Origin: Rhodococcus triatomae BKS 15-14
GTDB lineage: Bacteria > Actinomycetota > Actinomycetes > Mycobacteriales > Mycobacteriaceae
Assembly: GCA_000341795.1 (NCBI GenBank)
Contig: AODO01000006.1
Coordinates: 309,479-373,478 of the forward strand
Direction of reading: 5' to 3'
DNA: 64,000 bases
The position numbers were made by a program, and so were the translations under genes. The stretch's first letter is position 1. Every line of letters begins with the position of its first letter. Below are positions 1 to 7,377 of this stretch, one piece after another. The notes under the pieces are model-generated. The model saw nothing but the letters and a program-made list of their open reading frames with translations, searched no databases and was not told where the DNA came from.

Positions 1-820
1 CGACGAGGCCCTTCGGCATGACACGGGCCAGGTTGTTCGCCAGCCCACCGCCGGTGACGTGACAGAACGTCCGCACGTCGGTCTCGGCGATCAGTGCGAG
101 GCAGTCCTTCGCGTAGATCCGGGTCGGCTCCAGAAGCTCCTCGCCGAGGGTGCGGCCGAACTCCTCGACGTGGCCGGTCAGCGACATCCGGTCGATCTCC
201 AGCAGCACGTTGCGGGCCAGCGAGTAGCCGTTCGAGTGCAGACCCGACGACCCCATCGCGATCACGACGTCGCCGGGGCGCACCCGGTCCGGGCCGAGGA
301 CCGCGTCGGCCTCGACGACACCGACACCGGTGGCGGAGAGGTCGTAGTCGCCGTCTGCCATCACACCGGGATGCTCGGCCGTCTCGCCGCCGAGCAACGC
401 GCACCCGGCCAGGATGCAGCCCTGCGCGATGCCGCCGACGATCTCCGCGACCCGCTCCGGCACGACCTTGCCGACCGCGATGTAGTCCTGCAGGAACAGC
501 GGCTCGGCACCGCACACCACCAGGTCGTCCACGACCATCGCGACGAGGTCCAGGCCGACCGTGTCGTGCTTGTCGAGGGCCTGCGCGACAGCCAGCTTCG
601 TGCCGACACCGTCGGTGGACGCCGCCAGCAGCGGCTCCTTGTAGCCACCCTTGAGGGAGAACAGTCCGGCGAATCCGCCCAGTCCCCCGAGCACCTCGGG
701 ACGGCTGGCCTTCTTCGCGAGCGGCGCGAACAGCTCCACCGCCCGGTCGCCTGCAGCGATGTCGACCCCCGCCGCAGCGTAGGACGCGCCGGCGGCGCGG
801 GGCTTCTGGTCGTCGGTCAT
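1..820 (-). CDS. purM: Phosphoribosylformylglycinamidine cyclo-ligase (partial, 3' end missing)
   Basis: AIR synthetase closes the imidazole ring of FGAM using ATP in the fifth step of IMP synthesis. The gene starts at ATG 820 (MTDDQKPRAAG) and runs off the left edge, so about 273 of the usual 340-360 codons are present. Visible PurM motifs include ASTDGVGTK, the block MVVDDLVVCGAEPLF, GGETAEHPGVM and GLHSNGYSL. It lies 106 bp downstream of purF on the same strand and may be co-transcribed with it; a GGAG sits somewhat far upstream of the start. The family assignment is secure. Only the C-terminus cannot be judged. Confidence 0.97.
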   Translation of the reverse strand, partial: MTDDQKPRAAGASYAAAGVDIAAGDRAVELFAPLAKKASRPEVLGGLGGFAGLFSLKGGYKEPLLAASTDGVGTKLAVAQALDKHDTVGLDLVAMVVDDLVVCGAEPLFLQDYIAVGKVVPERVAEIVGGIAQGCILAGCALLGGETAEHPGVMADGDYDLSATGVGVVEADAVLGPDRVRPGDVVIAMGSSGLHSNGYSLARNVLLEIDRMSLTGHVEEFGRTLGEELLEPTRIYAKDCLALIAETDVRTFCHVTGGGLANNLARVMPKGLV

Positions 821-926
821 CGGGTTACTCAGCTCCAGCTGTGATCTCGTCAGTGCGCCTGGCACTGCCTGGGTTCTACGTGGTGTCGGACGTCATCGGC
901 ACGAGTATGGGACCTCGCGCCGCCGA

Positions 927-2516
927 TCAGGGTCGACTCAGCGCACTCGCGTTGTCGTTGTCCTGCTTCGGCGCGGCACCCGCGGTGTGGTCGAGCATTC
1001 CCTCGAGCACGTTCTTGCCGATGGACGACTCCGACGGGAGCTCGATCGGGTAGTTGCCGTCGAAACAGGCCATGCACAGGCGGGACGCAGGCTGTTCCGT
1101 CGCCGCGACCATTCCGTCGATCGAGATGTAGCCGAGGGAGTCCGCGCCGATCGACCGGCGCACACCGTCGATCATCTCCTCGATGTTGCCGGGCTCGTGG
1201 TTGGTGCCGCCGGCGCCGTTCGCGATCAACTCGGCAGGTGACGCGAAGTCGATGCCGTAGAAGCACGGCCACTTCACCGGCGGCGACGCGATCCGGACGT
1301 GGATCTCCAGGGCGCCCGCCTCGCGGAGCATGCGGATCAGCGCACGCTGCGTGTTGCCGCGGACGATGGAGTCGTCGACGACGATCAGCCGCTTGCCGCG
1401 GATGACGTCCCGCAGCGGGTTCAGCTTGAGCCGGATACCGAGCTGGCGGATGGTCTGCGACGGCTGGATGAACGTCCGGCCGACGTACGCGTTCTTCATC
1501 AGGCCCTGGCCGTACGGGATGCCCGACCCCTGTGCGTAACCGACCGCGGCCGGGGTGCCGGACTCCGGGACCGGGATCACCAGGTCGCCGTCGATCGGGT
1601 GTTCCTTCGCGAGACGACGACCGATCTCCACGCGGGTGGCGTGCACCGACCGGCCGGCGATGGCGGTGTCCGGGCGCGCGAGGTAGACGTACTCGAACAC
1701 GCAGCCCTTCGGCGTGGGGTTCGCGAACCGCGACGAGCGCACACCGTCCGCGTCGATCGCGAGCAGCTCTCCGGGCTCGATCTCGCGGACGAACGAGGCA
1801 CCGACGATGTCGAGCGCGGCGGTCTCGGACGCCACCACCCAGCCACGGTCCAGGCGGCCGAGGACCAGCGGGCGGACACCGTGCGGGTCGCGCGCCGCGT
1901 ACAGGGTGTGCTCGTCCATGAAGGTGAGGCAGAACGCGCCGCGCAGGGTCGGCAGCAGTTCCATCGCGGCCTGCTCGATGGTCCGGTCGGCCGCGGCGTG
2001 CGCGAGGAGCGCGCCGACGATGTCGGAGTCGGAGGTCGCGCCGCCGGGGCGCTTGCCGTTCGTCAGGCCCTCCGCGCGCGCCCGCTCGGCGAGTTCGGCG
2101 GTGTTGACCAGGTTGCCGTTGTGTCCGAGCGCGATGCCCGTGCCCGCGGCGGTCGTACGGAAGATCGGCTGGGCATTCTCCCAGGTGGTCGACCCGGTGG
2201 TCGAGTAGCGACAGTGTCCGATGGCGACGTGCCCCGGCATCGCGCCGAGGGTCTGCTCGTCGAAGACCTGACTGACCAGACCGAGGTCCTTGAACACCAG
2301 CACCTGGGAGCCGTCCGCGACGGCGATGCCCGCCGCCTCCTGGCCGCGATGCTGCAGCGCGTACAGTCCGTAGTACGTGAGCTTCGCCACATCCTCGCCC
2401 GGAGCCCAGACACCGAAGACGCCACATTCCTCGCGGGGCGGCTGCTCGTCCTGATCGGACATGTCTGCGGGTGCGAGAAGATTCGGGCTGTTGACCGACA
2501 GATCGGCTGAAGTCAC
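927..2516 (-). CDS. purF: Amidophosphoribosyltransferase
   Basis: Catalyses the first committed purine step, PRPP plus glutamine to 5-phosphoribosylamine. The 529-aa protein has a propeptide of about 30 residues before the N-terminal nucleophile Cys (EECGVFG, Cys31), so the Bacillus-type processed, Fe-S form is expected. Four cysteines match the iron-sulfur ligands: KGCVFEY, WPCFYG and the CMAC pair near the C-terminus. The PRPP loop is LIVVDDSIVRGNT. GTG 2516 was chosen as start because AAAGGGAG lies seven bases upstream; the internal ATG at 2462 has no ribosome site. The mycobacterial and rhodococcal order purM-purF is conserved. Confidence 0.97.
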   Translation of the reverse strand: MTSADLSVNSPNLLAPADMSDQDEQPPREECGVFGVWAPGEDVAKLTYYGLYALQHRGQEAAGIAVADGSQVLVFKDLGLVSQVFDEQTLGAMPGHVAIGHCRYSTTGSTTWENAQPIFRTTAAGTGIALGHNGNLVNTAELAERARAEGLTNGKRPGGATSDSDIVGALLAHAAADRTIEQAAMELLPTLRGAFCLTFMDEHTLYAARDPHGVRPLVLGRLDRGWVVASETAALDIVGASFVREIEPGELLAIDADGVRSSRFANPTPKGCVFEYVYLARPDTAIAGRSVHATRVEIGRRLAKEHPIDGDLVIPVPESGTPAAVGYAQGSGIPYGQGLMKNAYVGRTFIQPSQTIRQLGIRLKLNPLRDVIRGKRLIVVDDSIVRGNTQRALIRMLREAGALEIHVRIASPPVKWPCFYGIDFASPAELIANGAGGTNHEPGNIEEMIDGVRRSIGADSLGYISIDGMVAATEQPASRLCMACFDGNYPIELPSESSIGKNVLEGMLDHTAGAAPKQDNDNASALSRP

Positions 2517-2625
2517 CGGGGTTGCTCCCTTTGGGGGTGGGTGCGGGGGCCACGCTCAGTCTACGGGCATCGGGAGGGTGCTCCTACCACGGGTGCCACC
2601 CCGGTCGTGGTCGTCACACCGCAGA

Positions 2626-3012
2626 TCACGCGGGCATCAGCGGCAGCCAGTGACCGATCTCGCCCGCCCGGCTCCCCGACGCCGTCACCGCGCCCGCCGC
2701 GACCGCCGCGTCGAACGTGACGCGCCCGGTGACCAGCTGCAGCCAGGTCCGCGCGTCGGTCTCGACGACGTTCGGCGGCGTGCCCCGCGTGTGCCGGGGC
2801 CCTTCGATGCACTGCACCGCCACGAACGGCGGCACCCGCACCTCGACCGACGAGCCCGGAGCGACGTCTTCGAGGGTTCGGGCGGTGAGCCGCACCGCGG
2901 CCGCGATCTCGGACCGCGCGGGAGCCGCGGCATCATCGTCGGCCAGCCACTCCCCCACGGCCGTGACCGCAGCCCGCATCTGGGCAGGGTCGATTCTCTT
3001 CCGTGCAGGCAC
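2626..3012 (-). CDS. Sterol-carrier-like (SCP family) small protein beside purF
   Basis: A 128-aa soluble protein beginning at GTG 3012 (VPARKRIDPAQ). It resembles the small SCP/maleylpyruvate-isomerase C-terminal-like protein encoded just upstream of purF in mycobacteria (the Rv0807 position). Central blocks are RTLEDVAPGSSVEVRVPPF and VVETDARTWLQLVTG, the latter typical of the SCP2-like fold. There is no signal peptide or membrane segment. It lies 109 bp upstream of purF in the same direction. The function is unknown; a lipid-binding or housekeeping role would be a guess. Family membership rests on fold-like motifs and synteny. Confidence 0.75.
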   Translation of the reverse strand: MPARKRIDPAQMRAAVTAVGEWLADDDAAAPARSEIAAAVRLTARTLEDVAPGSSVEVRVPPFVAVQCIEGPRHTRGTPPNVVETDARTWLQLVTGRVTFDAAVAAGAVTASGSRAGEIGHWLPLMPA

Positions 3013-3038
3013 GCCCGCCAACCTACCGGCCGCGATTC

Positions 3039-3527
3039 TCAGGGAGTTCGTGCGATGGGCAGCCACAGCTCGCCGGTGCCGGACTCTCCGCCCGGGTCGG
3101 GATGGACGGTCAGCAACTCCGGTCCCTCGATCCATTCGTACGGATTCGCCGGGAACCATTCGGTTGCGGCATCGGCCCACAGATGTTGCAGCGCCTCCGG
3201 GAGCTTCCCGTCTGCCTCGAAGACCACCCACAACCCGGCGGGAACGTCGATGCGGGCGAGATCCCCGCAGTTGGCGGATGCGGTCGCCACCGCGCGCCAG
3301 TACTCGACCTGGGCTCCTTCGGAACGCGACTCGGCCAGCCGCACCGTCACCGCCAGCGGGCCCGCCGGTTCGGTGTTCGACAGCGACAGCAGCAGAGCGC
3401 GGGCGTCGCCGTCGATGCTCTTCTCGAATTCGACGATCGCCGGATTCGGTCCCTCGTGGACGACCGGAACCGTGGTCCGATAGCCGACCAGCGCGAACGA
3501 CTCCTTGTCGACGATGCGATGACGCAT
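3039..3527 (-). CDS. GyrI-like effector-binding domain protein; detached C-terminal half of an AraC regulator
   Basis: The 162-aa product starts at ATG 3527 with a strong GGAAGGAG five bases upstream. It is a GyrI/AraC-type effector-binding domain: N-terminal IVDKESFALVGYRT, then VPVVHEGPNPAIVEF, ending ELWLPIARTP. In many actinobacteria this exact module is the C-terminal half of an AraC protein whose N-terminal HTH ends near a VEGS-like linker. Here that HTH half lies 2.5 kb away at 6039-6410 in the same orientation, with an IS110 transposase and a DUF389 gene between. The good ribosome site suggests this half could still be translated alone. It could instead have always been a free-standing GyrI-like gene. 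Confidence 0.85.
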   Translation of the reverse strand: MRHRIVDKESFALVGYRTTVPVVHEGPNPAIVEFEKSIDGDARALLLSLSNTEPAGPLAVTVRLAESRSEGAQVEYWRAVATASANCGDLARIDVPAGLWVVFEADGKLPEALQHLWADAATEWFPANPYEWIEGPELLTVHPDPGGESGTGELWLPIARTP

Positions 3528-3562
3528 GTCGCTCCTTCCGACTTGTATGTCGGAGCGGCGTC

Positions 3563-3572
3563 GTGTTCGAAC
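3563..3572. repeat. Left copy of a 10-bp direct repeat flanking the AraC-splitting insert
   Basis: The sequence GTGTTCGAAC here is repeated in the same orientation at 6013-6022. The copies lie 35 bp from the GyrI-like start and 16 bp from the AraC fragment stop, so they bracket the inserted segment. This looks like a target duplication or recombination site. The match is exact but short, and TTCGAA is palindromic, so chance is not excluded. Confidence 0.45.
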
Positions 3573-3788
3573 CGACGGGTCGTAGCGTGCCGTAGGAGAC
3601 CGTGGGGGTGGCCCGAGGAGCTTCCTGCCACCCGGCCGGCCGGAGGGTTGGCTCAAAGAGGGTTCTGCCTCCCTACGGGCTCCGTTCGCTGCCTGGCTCA
3701 ACACAGGAACGCCACCCGTGAGGGCGGCCGGAAGTCGGAATGCCGACAGCGGATACCCCTGTCCACCAGCACGGAAGGCGCCCGCCAG
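3573..3788 (+). ncRNA. Candidate IS110 bridge-RNA (left-end non-coding) region
   Basis: IS110-group elements encode a bridge RNA in the non-coding stretch before the transposase. The 216 bp here lack a convincing gene and are rich in complementary segments. GGGTGGC (3606-3612) pairs with GCCACCC (3627-3633), enclosing AGGA/TCCT. CCGTAGGAG (3590-3598) is nearly complementary to a segment near 3668. GTCGG/CCGAC (3734-3747) forms a five-pair hairpin. Guide loops were not identified, so this is a structural candidate supported by position. Confidence 0.4.
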
Positions 3789-4841
3789 GTGATCGTGATC
3801 GGCATCGACCCACACAAGTCCACCCACACCGCCACCGCGGTCGACCCAGCCACCAACCGGGACCTCGGATCGGTGCGGATCCGGTCGTCGTTCGACGACT
3901 ACGCCCAGCTCATCACCTGGTCGAAGTCCTGGCCCGACCGAATCTGGGCGGTGGAGAACGCATCCGGACTCGGTCACCACCTGACGCAGTGGCTGATCAG
4001 CCGCGGCGAGGCGGTGGTCGACATCCCGTCGACCGCGACCGCCCGAGTACGCGAGCTTTCCCGCGGTGGGCGAAGGAAGAACGATCGCATCGATGCGGCC
4101 GCCGCGGCGTGTGTGGCGTTCAGCCAGGGCGATTTCCGGCCTGTCGCCCCGGAAGGGCACACCGATGTCCTGCGGATCCTCGACGAACGGCGGATCGACC
4201 TGGTCAAACAGAACGGCCGGCTCGTTAACCAGCTGCACGCCCTGCTGCGTGAGCTGTTCCCGGGCGGGATGGAACGCGAGTTCGATACCGACGACGCGGC
4301 TGGCAAGCTCAAGGCGTTCCTGCCGGAGACTCAGGCGGACGCGATGCGCAAGAACGTCGCACTCGACATCGTCGGCGACCTTCGGCGGGCCCGGTTCCAG
4401 ATCGAGGACATCACCGCCCGCATCAAGACCGAACTCGCCGCCAGCGGCACCAAGCTCCTGAAGATCCCCGGTGTCGGGATCGTCACCGCCGCCCGGATCC
4501 TCGCCCGCACCGGCGACCCCAACCGGTTCCCGACCGAGGCCGCGTTCGCGAACTACAGCGGCACCGCACCCGTCGAGATCGCCAGCGCCGACAACCAACG
4601 ACACCGGCTCTCCCGCTACGGCGACCGCACCCTGAACTCGGCGATTCACATCGTCGCCGTCACCCAAGCACGAACACCCACCAGTGACGGATACGCCTAC
4701 CACCAGCGCAAGATGGCCGAGGGCAAGACCTCCCGCGAAGCGATGCGATGCCTCAAGCGCCAGGTCGCGAAGCGACTGTGGCGCACCATGAGAGAAGACC
4801 AGGGCGACAGGCTAGTCACTCACGTTCCCCGATTCGCCTAG
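3789..4841 (+). CDS. IS110-family transposase
   Basis: A 350-aa transposase starting at GTG 3789 with GGAAGG about ten bases upstream. The N-terminal RuvC-like DEDD domain shows GIDPHKSTHTAT (Asp), WAVENASGLG (Glu) and RRKNDRIDA (Asp pair). A coiled region follows, then the Transposase_20 domain with KIPGVGIVTA and ANYSGTAPVE, whose Ser is the conserved C-terminal serine. Such enzymes act with a bridge RNA. The C-terminus after RLWRTM is short and unusual, and the stop overlaps the stop of the convergent DUF389 gene by two bases, so the right end of the element may be lost or altered. Whether it is active cannot be told. Confidence 0.93.
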   Translation: MIVIGIDPHKSTHTATAVDPATNRDLGSVRIRSSFDDYAQLITWSKSWPDRIWAVENASGLGHHLTQWLISRGEAVVDIPSTATARVRELSRGGRRKNDRIDAAAAACVAFSQGDFRPVAPEGHTDVLRILDERRIDLVKQNGRLVNQLHALLRELFPGGMEREFDTDDAAGKLKAFLPETQADAMRKNVALDIVGDLRRARFQIEDITARIKTELAASGTKLLKIPGVGIVTAARILARTGDPNRFPTEAAFANYSGTAPVEIASADNQRHRLSRYGDRTLNSAIHIVAVTQARTPTSDGYAYHQRKMAEGKTSREAMRCLKRQVAKRLWRTMREDQGDRLVTHVPRFA

Positions 4842-5842
4842 TTCTGGCCTTTGTGCTCGTCCGCCCCGGGGATGGGCTGATCTGGCGGCAAGGTTGGGTG
4901 GCGCCGCTCGGGTGTGGTTGTGAGAGTGCGCTGTCGTCGATCGGACCGCTGCAACACCAGCAGCACCGCCACGCCGGCGAGCACGATGCCGATCAGATTG
5001 ACGCCGAGTTGTGCGAGCGAGCTCAGTACTACGTTCCACTTTCCCGCGACCGCCGCGGCGACCGCCAATCCCGCAGCAGGCACCGTCGTTACCGAGATGA
5101 ACACACCCACCAGGACATTGGAGGCGTAGGTGACGAGCGCCAGCATGCCTGCCGCCCCCGCCAGGAGCGCCACCACCAGCGAGAATGGCCCCACCTCGTA
5201 GATGAAGTCGAAGACGCGAGCGTTCTCGACATCACCTGTCCCGATCCAGCCGAGACGGATCCACAGCAGTGTGGCCAGTGCGGTGAGCATCATCGCGACC
5301 GGGAACGAGATGACCAGTGTGCGTGTCGCACTCCGTATGAGGCCGATGTCTCTGCGGACCAGGCCAACCGACAGCGCCGCCAGTGGTCGGAACTCGGGCC
5401 CCACCACCATCGCGCCGACCAGGGTGATCGGAGACGCCGTCGCCACACCCACCGCTGACAATAGGAACGCGATCGTCAGAAACACCATGAATGTGGGCGT
5501 GAGTCGGGCGCCCTCGCGCACCTGACTGAGCAGCTGGGCCCACACGACAGCTTCGTCCCGACGTGTAGGAGCTGCGGCTTCCGCCTGCTCCCCGGCACGG
5601 GAGAGCATGGTCCCTGCCGGCTCGAACGAAATACTTCCCGTCCGCACCAGGTCCAGAGCTGTCAACGCCGCAAGCACATCATTCGCGCTTGCACGTGCTA
5701 CGTCCGCCTCGATTACATCGCCGGGCGGCTCGATAGCGGCACCGAGCGCGAGCGTTATATGTGTGGCGCCGGGTTCGGCGGCCAGCGTGCGCAGGACCTC
5801 TGTCGAGCGGTCACTCGGCGCGATGACGCGCAGATGTAGCAC
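4838..5842 (-). CDS. DUF389 family membrane protein
   Basis: The 334-aa protein has a soluble N-terminal domain of about 110 residues and then roughly six membrane segments carrying the DUF389 core (PITLVGAMVVGPEFRPLAAL). The tail is hydrophilic (RSDRRQRTLTTTPERR onward). The substrate of this family is unknown. Start ATG 5842 gives MLHLRVIAPSD. It converges with the transposase and overlaps its stop codon, so its last residues may have been created by the insertion. Base usage is slightly less GC-rich than the purine genes around it, consistent with acquisition. Confidence 0.85.
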   Translation of the reverse strand: MLHLRVIAPSDRSTEVLRTLAAEPGATHITLALGAAIEPPGDVIEADVARASANDVLAALTALDLVRTGSISFEPAGTMLSRAGEQAEAAAPTRRDEAVVWAQLLSQVREGARLTPTFMVFLTIAFLLSAVGVATASPITLVGAMVVGPEFRPLAALSVGLVRRDIGLIRSATRTLVISFPVAMMLTALATLLWIRLGWIGTGDVENARVFDFIYEVGPFSLVVALLAGAAGMLALVTYASNVLVGVFISVTTVPAAGLAVAAAVAGKWNVVLSSLAQLGVNLIGIVLAGVAVLLVLQRSDRRQRTLTTTPERRHPTLPPDQPIPGADEHKGQN

Positions 5843-5960
5843 TGCACTTGCTCCCTCTGACCGACGGTGGTGTGACCGAGCGACGGCCAGTTCTCGCCAG
5901 CAATCGTAACGGGGCCACCTGACCGCACTGCCGCAGCGACCTGCGCATATTTGGTAACAA

Positions 5961-5999
5961 TCGGTGCGGGTCGACGCTTCCCTCGTCGACCCGCACCGA
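5961..5999. repeat. 15-bp perfect inverted repeat upstream of the DUF389 gene
   Basis: TCGGTGCGGGTCGAC (5961-5975) and its exact complement (5985-5999) are separated by nine bases. There is no clear T-run on either strand, though TTGTTACC follows on the minus strand. It could end transcription of the truncated AraC gene, act as a recombination or transposon-end site, or bind a regulator. It lies 14 bp inside the right flanking direct repeat. Confidence 0.7.
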
Positions 6000-6012
6000 G
6001 TTCACGGGGCCG

Positions 6013-6022
6013 GTGTTCGAAC
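6013..6022. repeat. Right copy of the 10-bp direct repeat flanking the insert
   Basis: GTGTTCGAAC, identical in sequence and orientation to 3563-3572. It ends 16 bp before the stop codon of the truncated AraC gene. Confidence 0.45.
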
Positions 6023-6038
6023 GCTCCTGGACTTGACA

Positions 6039-6410
6039 TCACACACAGGAACCCTCCACACGCAGGTGGAATCTCAGCGGGGGTTGGGAACGAAGGACCG
6101 AGCCGGGCTGTCGAGCCTGGCCGGGCGTCAGCCCGTGCATCGACTTGAACGCGCGGGTGAACGCGGCAGCCGAGCCGTAGCCGAAGCGGACCGCCACATC
6201 GACGACCGGCTCACCGGCGAGGACGTCGGCCGTCGCGACTGTCAATCGACGACGACGGACATACTCCGACAACGGCATTCCCGCCAGCGTCGAGAACATG
6301 CGACGAAAGTGGTATTCGGACGTCAGAGCGACCCTCGCGATGTCCGAGATGTCGAGGTCGCCTTCCAGTCGCTGCTCGATCAGGTCGATCGCGCGGTTCC
6401 ACTCCTGCAC
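6039..6410 (-). CDS. Truncated AraC-family regulator (HTH half only)
   Basis: The 123-aa product starts at GTG 6410, five bases after GGAGGA. It carries both AraC helix-turn-helix motifs: IARVALTSEYHFRRMF and VAVRFGYGSAAAFTRAF, with MPLSEYVRRRRL between. After RSQPPLRFHLRVEGS the frame ends abruptly (CV, stop), exactly where relatives continue into a GyrI-like effector domain. That domain sits at 3039-3527. The HTH half may still bind DNA but has lost its sensor. It is probably the 5' remnant of a disrupted gene; a natural two-gene form is the alternative. Confidence 0.85.
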   Translation of the reverse strand: MQEWNRAIDLIEQRLEGDLDISDIARVALTSEYHFRRMFSTLAGMPLSEYVRRRRLTVATADVLAGEPVVDVAVRFGYGSAAAFTRAFKSMHGLTPGQARQPGSVLRSQPPLRFHLRVEGSCV

Positions 6411-6619
6411 GTGTTCCTCCGTTTCCGCGTGCGACGCTACGGGCCCGGCGATACCCGATGCGCACCGTTCGATGCCCGGAAATGTGCATTCCCGATACAT
6501 CCCCGCGGTGTCGCCCGACGGCAGCTGTGCCGGCGATTCCCACGTCGGCGAGCGCAACCTCGTGTGCATCGGAAGATCATTCGAAGCGGCCGATGTGAGC
6601 CGGTGGAAACCAGCATTCG

Positions 6620-7303
6620 TCAGCCGGTGCCATCGATGGCCCGTCGAACTCGACTCACCGAGGTATCTTCCGACCTTCCGGTCACTGTCCGCCCAGCAGC
6701 CGTCTCGGCCGCCACTGCCCCACCCGCGTTGACGACCAGGTGGAGCAGGGCGGGCGCGAGGACGCTGCCGCTGCGCGCCCGAAGCGCGTCGAACAGCAGC
6801 GATGCCGCCGCGGTGAACGCGACCGTTCCCGGTACCGAATCGCCAGCGTGCCGAGCCGGAGTGACGTGCCACAGGCCGAAGGCGACGGCGTCCACCACGA
6901 TCGCCCAGCGCGGCGTGGCTCGTCGGGAGAGCGCGAACAGCACCGACCGGAACGCGAGTTCCTCGGCAAGCACCGTTCCGATGGGAATGTGTACGAACAC
7001 CCATTCGGTGTGATCGGCGCGGCGCGCTCCGGCCGCCATCCGGGACCGGACCTCGGGCACGGCCAGTATGGCCGGGTACGCGAGCGCGGGCAGTGTCGAC
7101 GCCGCGAGCCCCCACCGGAGTCCGGTCGCCGATCGTCGCCAGCCGAGTTCGTCCGCTCGAACACCCCCGGCGACGGCAAGCGCGCACAACCCGGATGCGG
7201 CAACACCGTTCGCGGCTGCCCTCCCCCGCGCCCCCAGGCCGAGCCTCGGCAACACCACGTTGTTCCATGCGACCAGAGCGACCGCACACGCGGCCGCCAC
7301 CAC
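6620..7303 (-). CDS. CPBP family intramembrane protease
   Basis: About 227 aa if started at GTG 7303. The frame also opens at an ATG (7363) inside the long palindrome, but that is unlikely to be the start. Membrane segments alternate with short loops, and the Abi/CPBP motifs are present: AEELAFRS (Glu-Glu-x3-Arg), AFGLWHV (His) and LLHLVVNAGG (His/Asn). CPBP proteins are glutamic intramembrane proteases for prenylated or other membrane substrates. The gene stands alone, downstream of the palindrome, with 209 bp of unannotated sequence between its stop and the AraC fragment. No clear ribosome site was seen. Confidence 0.85.
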   Translation of the reverse strand: MVAAACAVALVAWNNVVLPRLGLGARGRAAANGVAASGLCALAVAGGVRADELGWRRSATGLRWGLAASTLPALAYPAILAVPEVRSRMAAGARRADHTEWVFVHIPIGTVLAEELAFRSVLFALSRRATPRWAIVVDAVAFGLWHVTPARHAGDSVPGTVAFTAAASLLFDALRARSGSVLAPALLHLVVNAGGAVAAETAAGRTVTGRSEDTSVSRVRRAIDGTG

Positions 7304-7312
7304 GTCCGGTCG

Positions 7313-7365
7313 GCATGAACGGTTCCGTTCAGTCGATCTGATCGACTGAACGGAACCGTTCATGC
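7313..7365. repeat. Long palindrome, copy 1 of a dispersed inverted-repeat element
   Basis: Arms of 25 bp (starting GCATGAACGGTTCCG) pair perfectly around a 3-base loop. A near-identical element with the two inner GGTTCC/GGAACC blocks exchanged lies at 29959-30017. It sits between the hydrolase stop (7378) and the CPBP gene and may act as a terminator of the purL-hydrolase transcript. No T-tract is present. Confidence 0.85.
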
Positions 7366-7377
7366 GGTCGCCTGGGG

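Larger units (their letters stand above)
3563..6022. mobile_element. Candidate 2.45-kb insertion with IS110-family transposase and DUF389 passenger
   Basis: The segment separates the two halves of an AraC-type regulator and is bracketed by GTGTTCGAAC direct repeats. It contains a structured leader (3573-3788), an IS110-family transposase on the plus strand, a DUF389 membrane protein on the minus strand whose stop codon overlaps the transposase stop, and a 15-bp inverted repeat (5961-5999) near the right edge. The right third has more AT-rich stretches than the neighbouring genes. IS110 elements usually make no long target duplication, so the repeats may reflect a different event, and the true IS ends are not fixed. 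Confidence 0.45.

Noticed and set aside
3556..3580. TTCGAAC motif resembling a tRNA T-loop
   Set aside because: No acceptor, anticodon or D arms around it; it is part of the 10-bp direct repeat.
7304..7363. ATG inside the long palindrome as start of the CPBP gene
   Set aside because: The extra 20 residues are simply translated palindrome, and the second palindrome gives the same false peptide.
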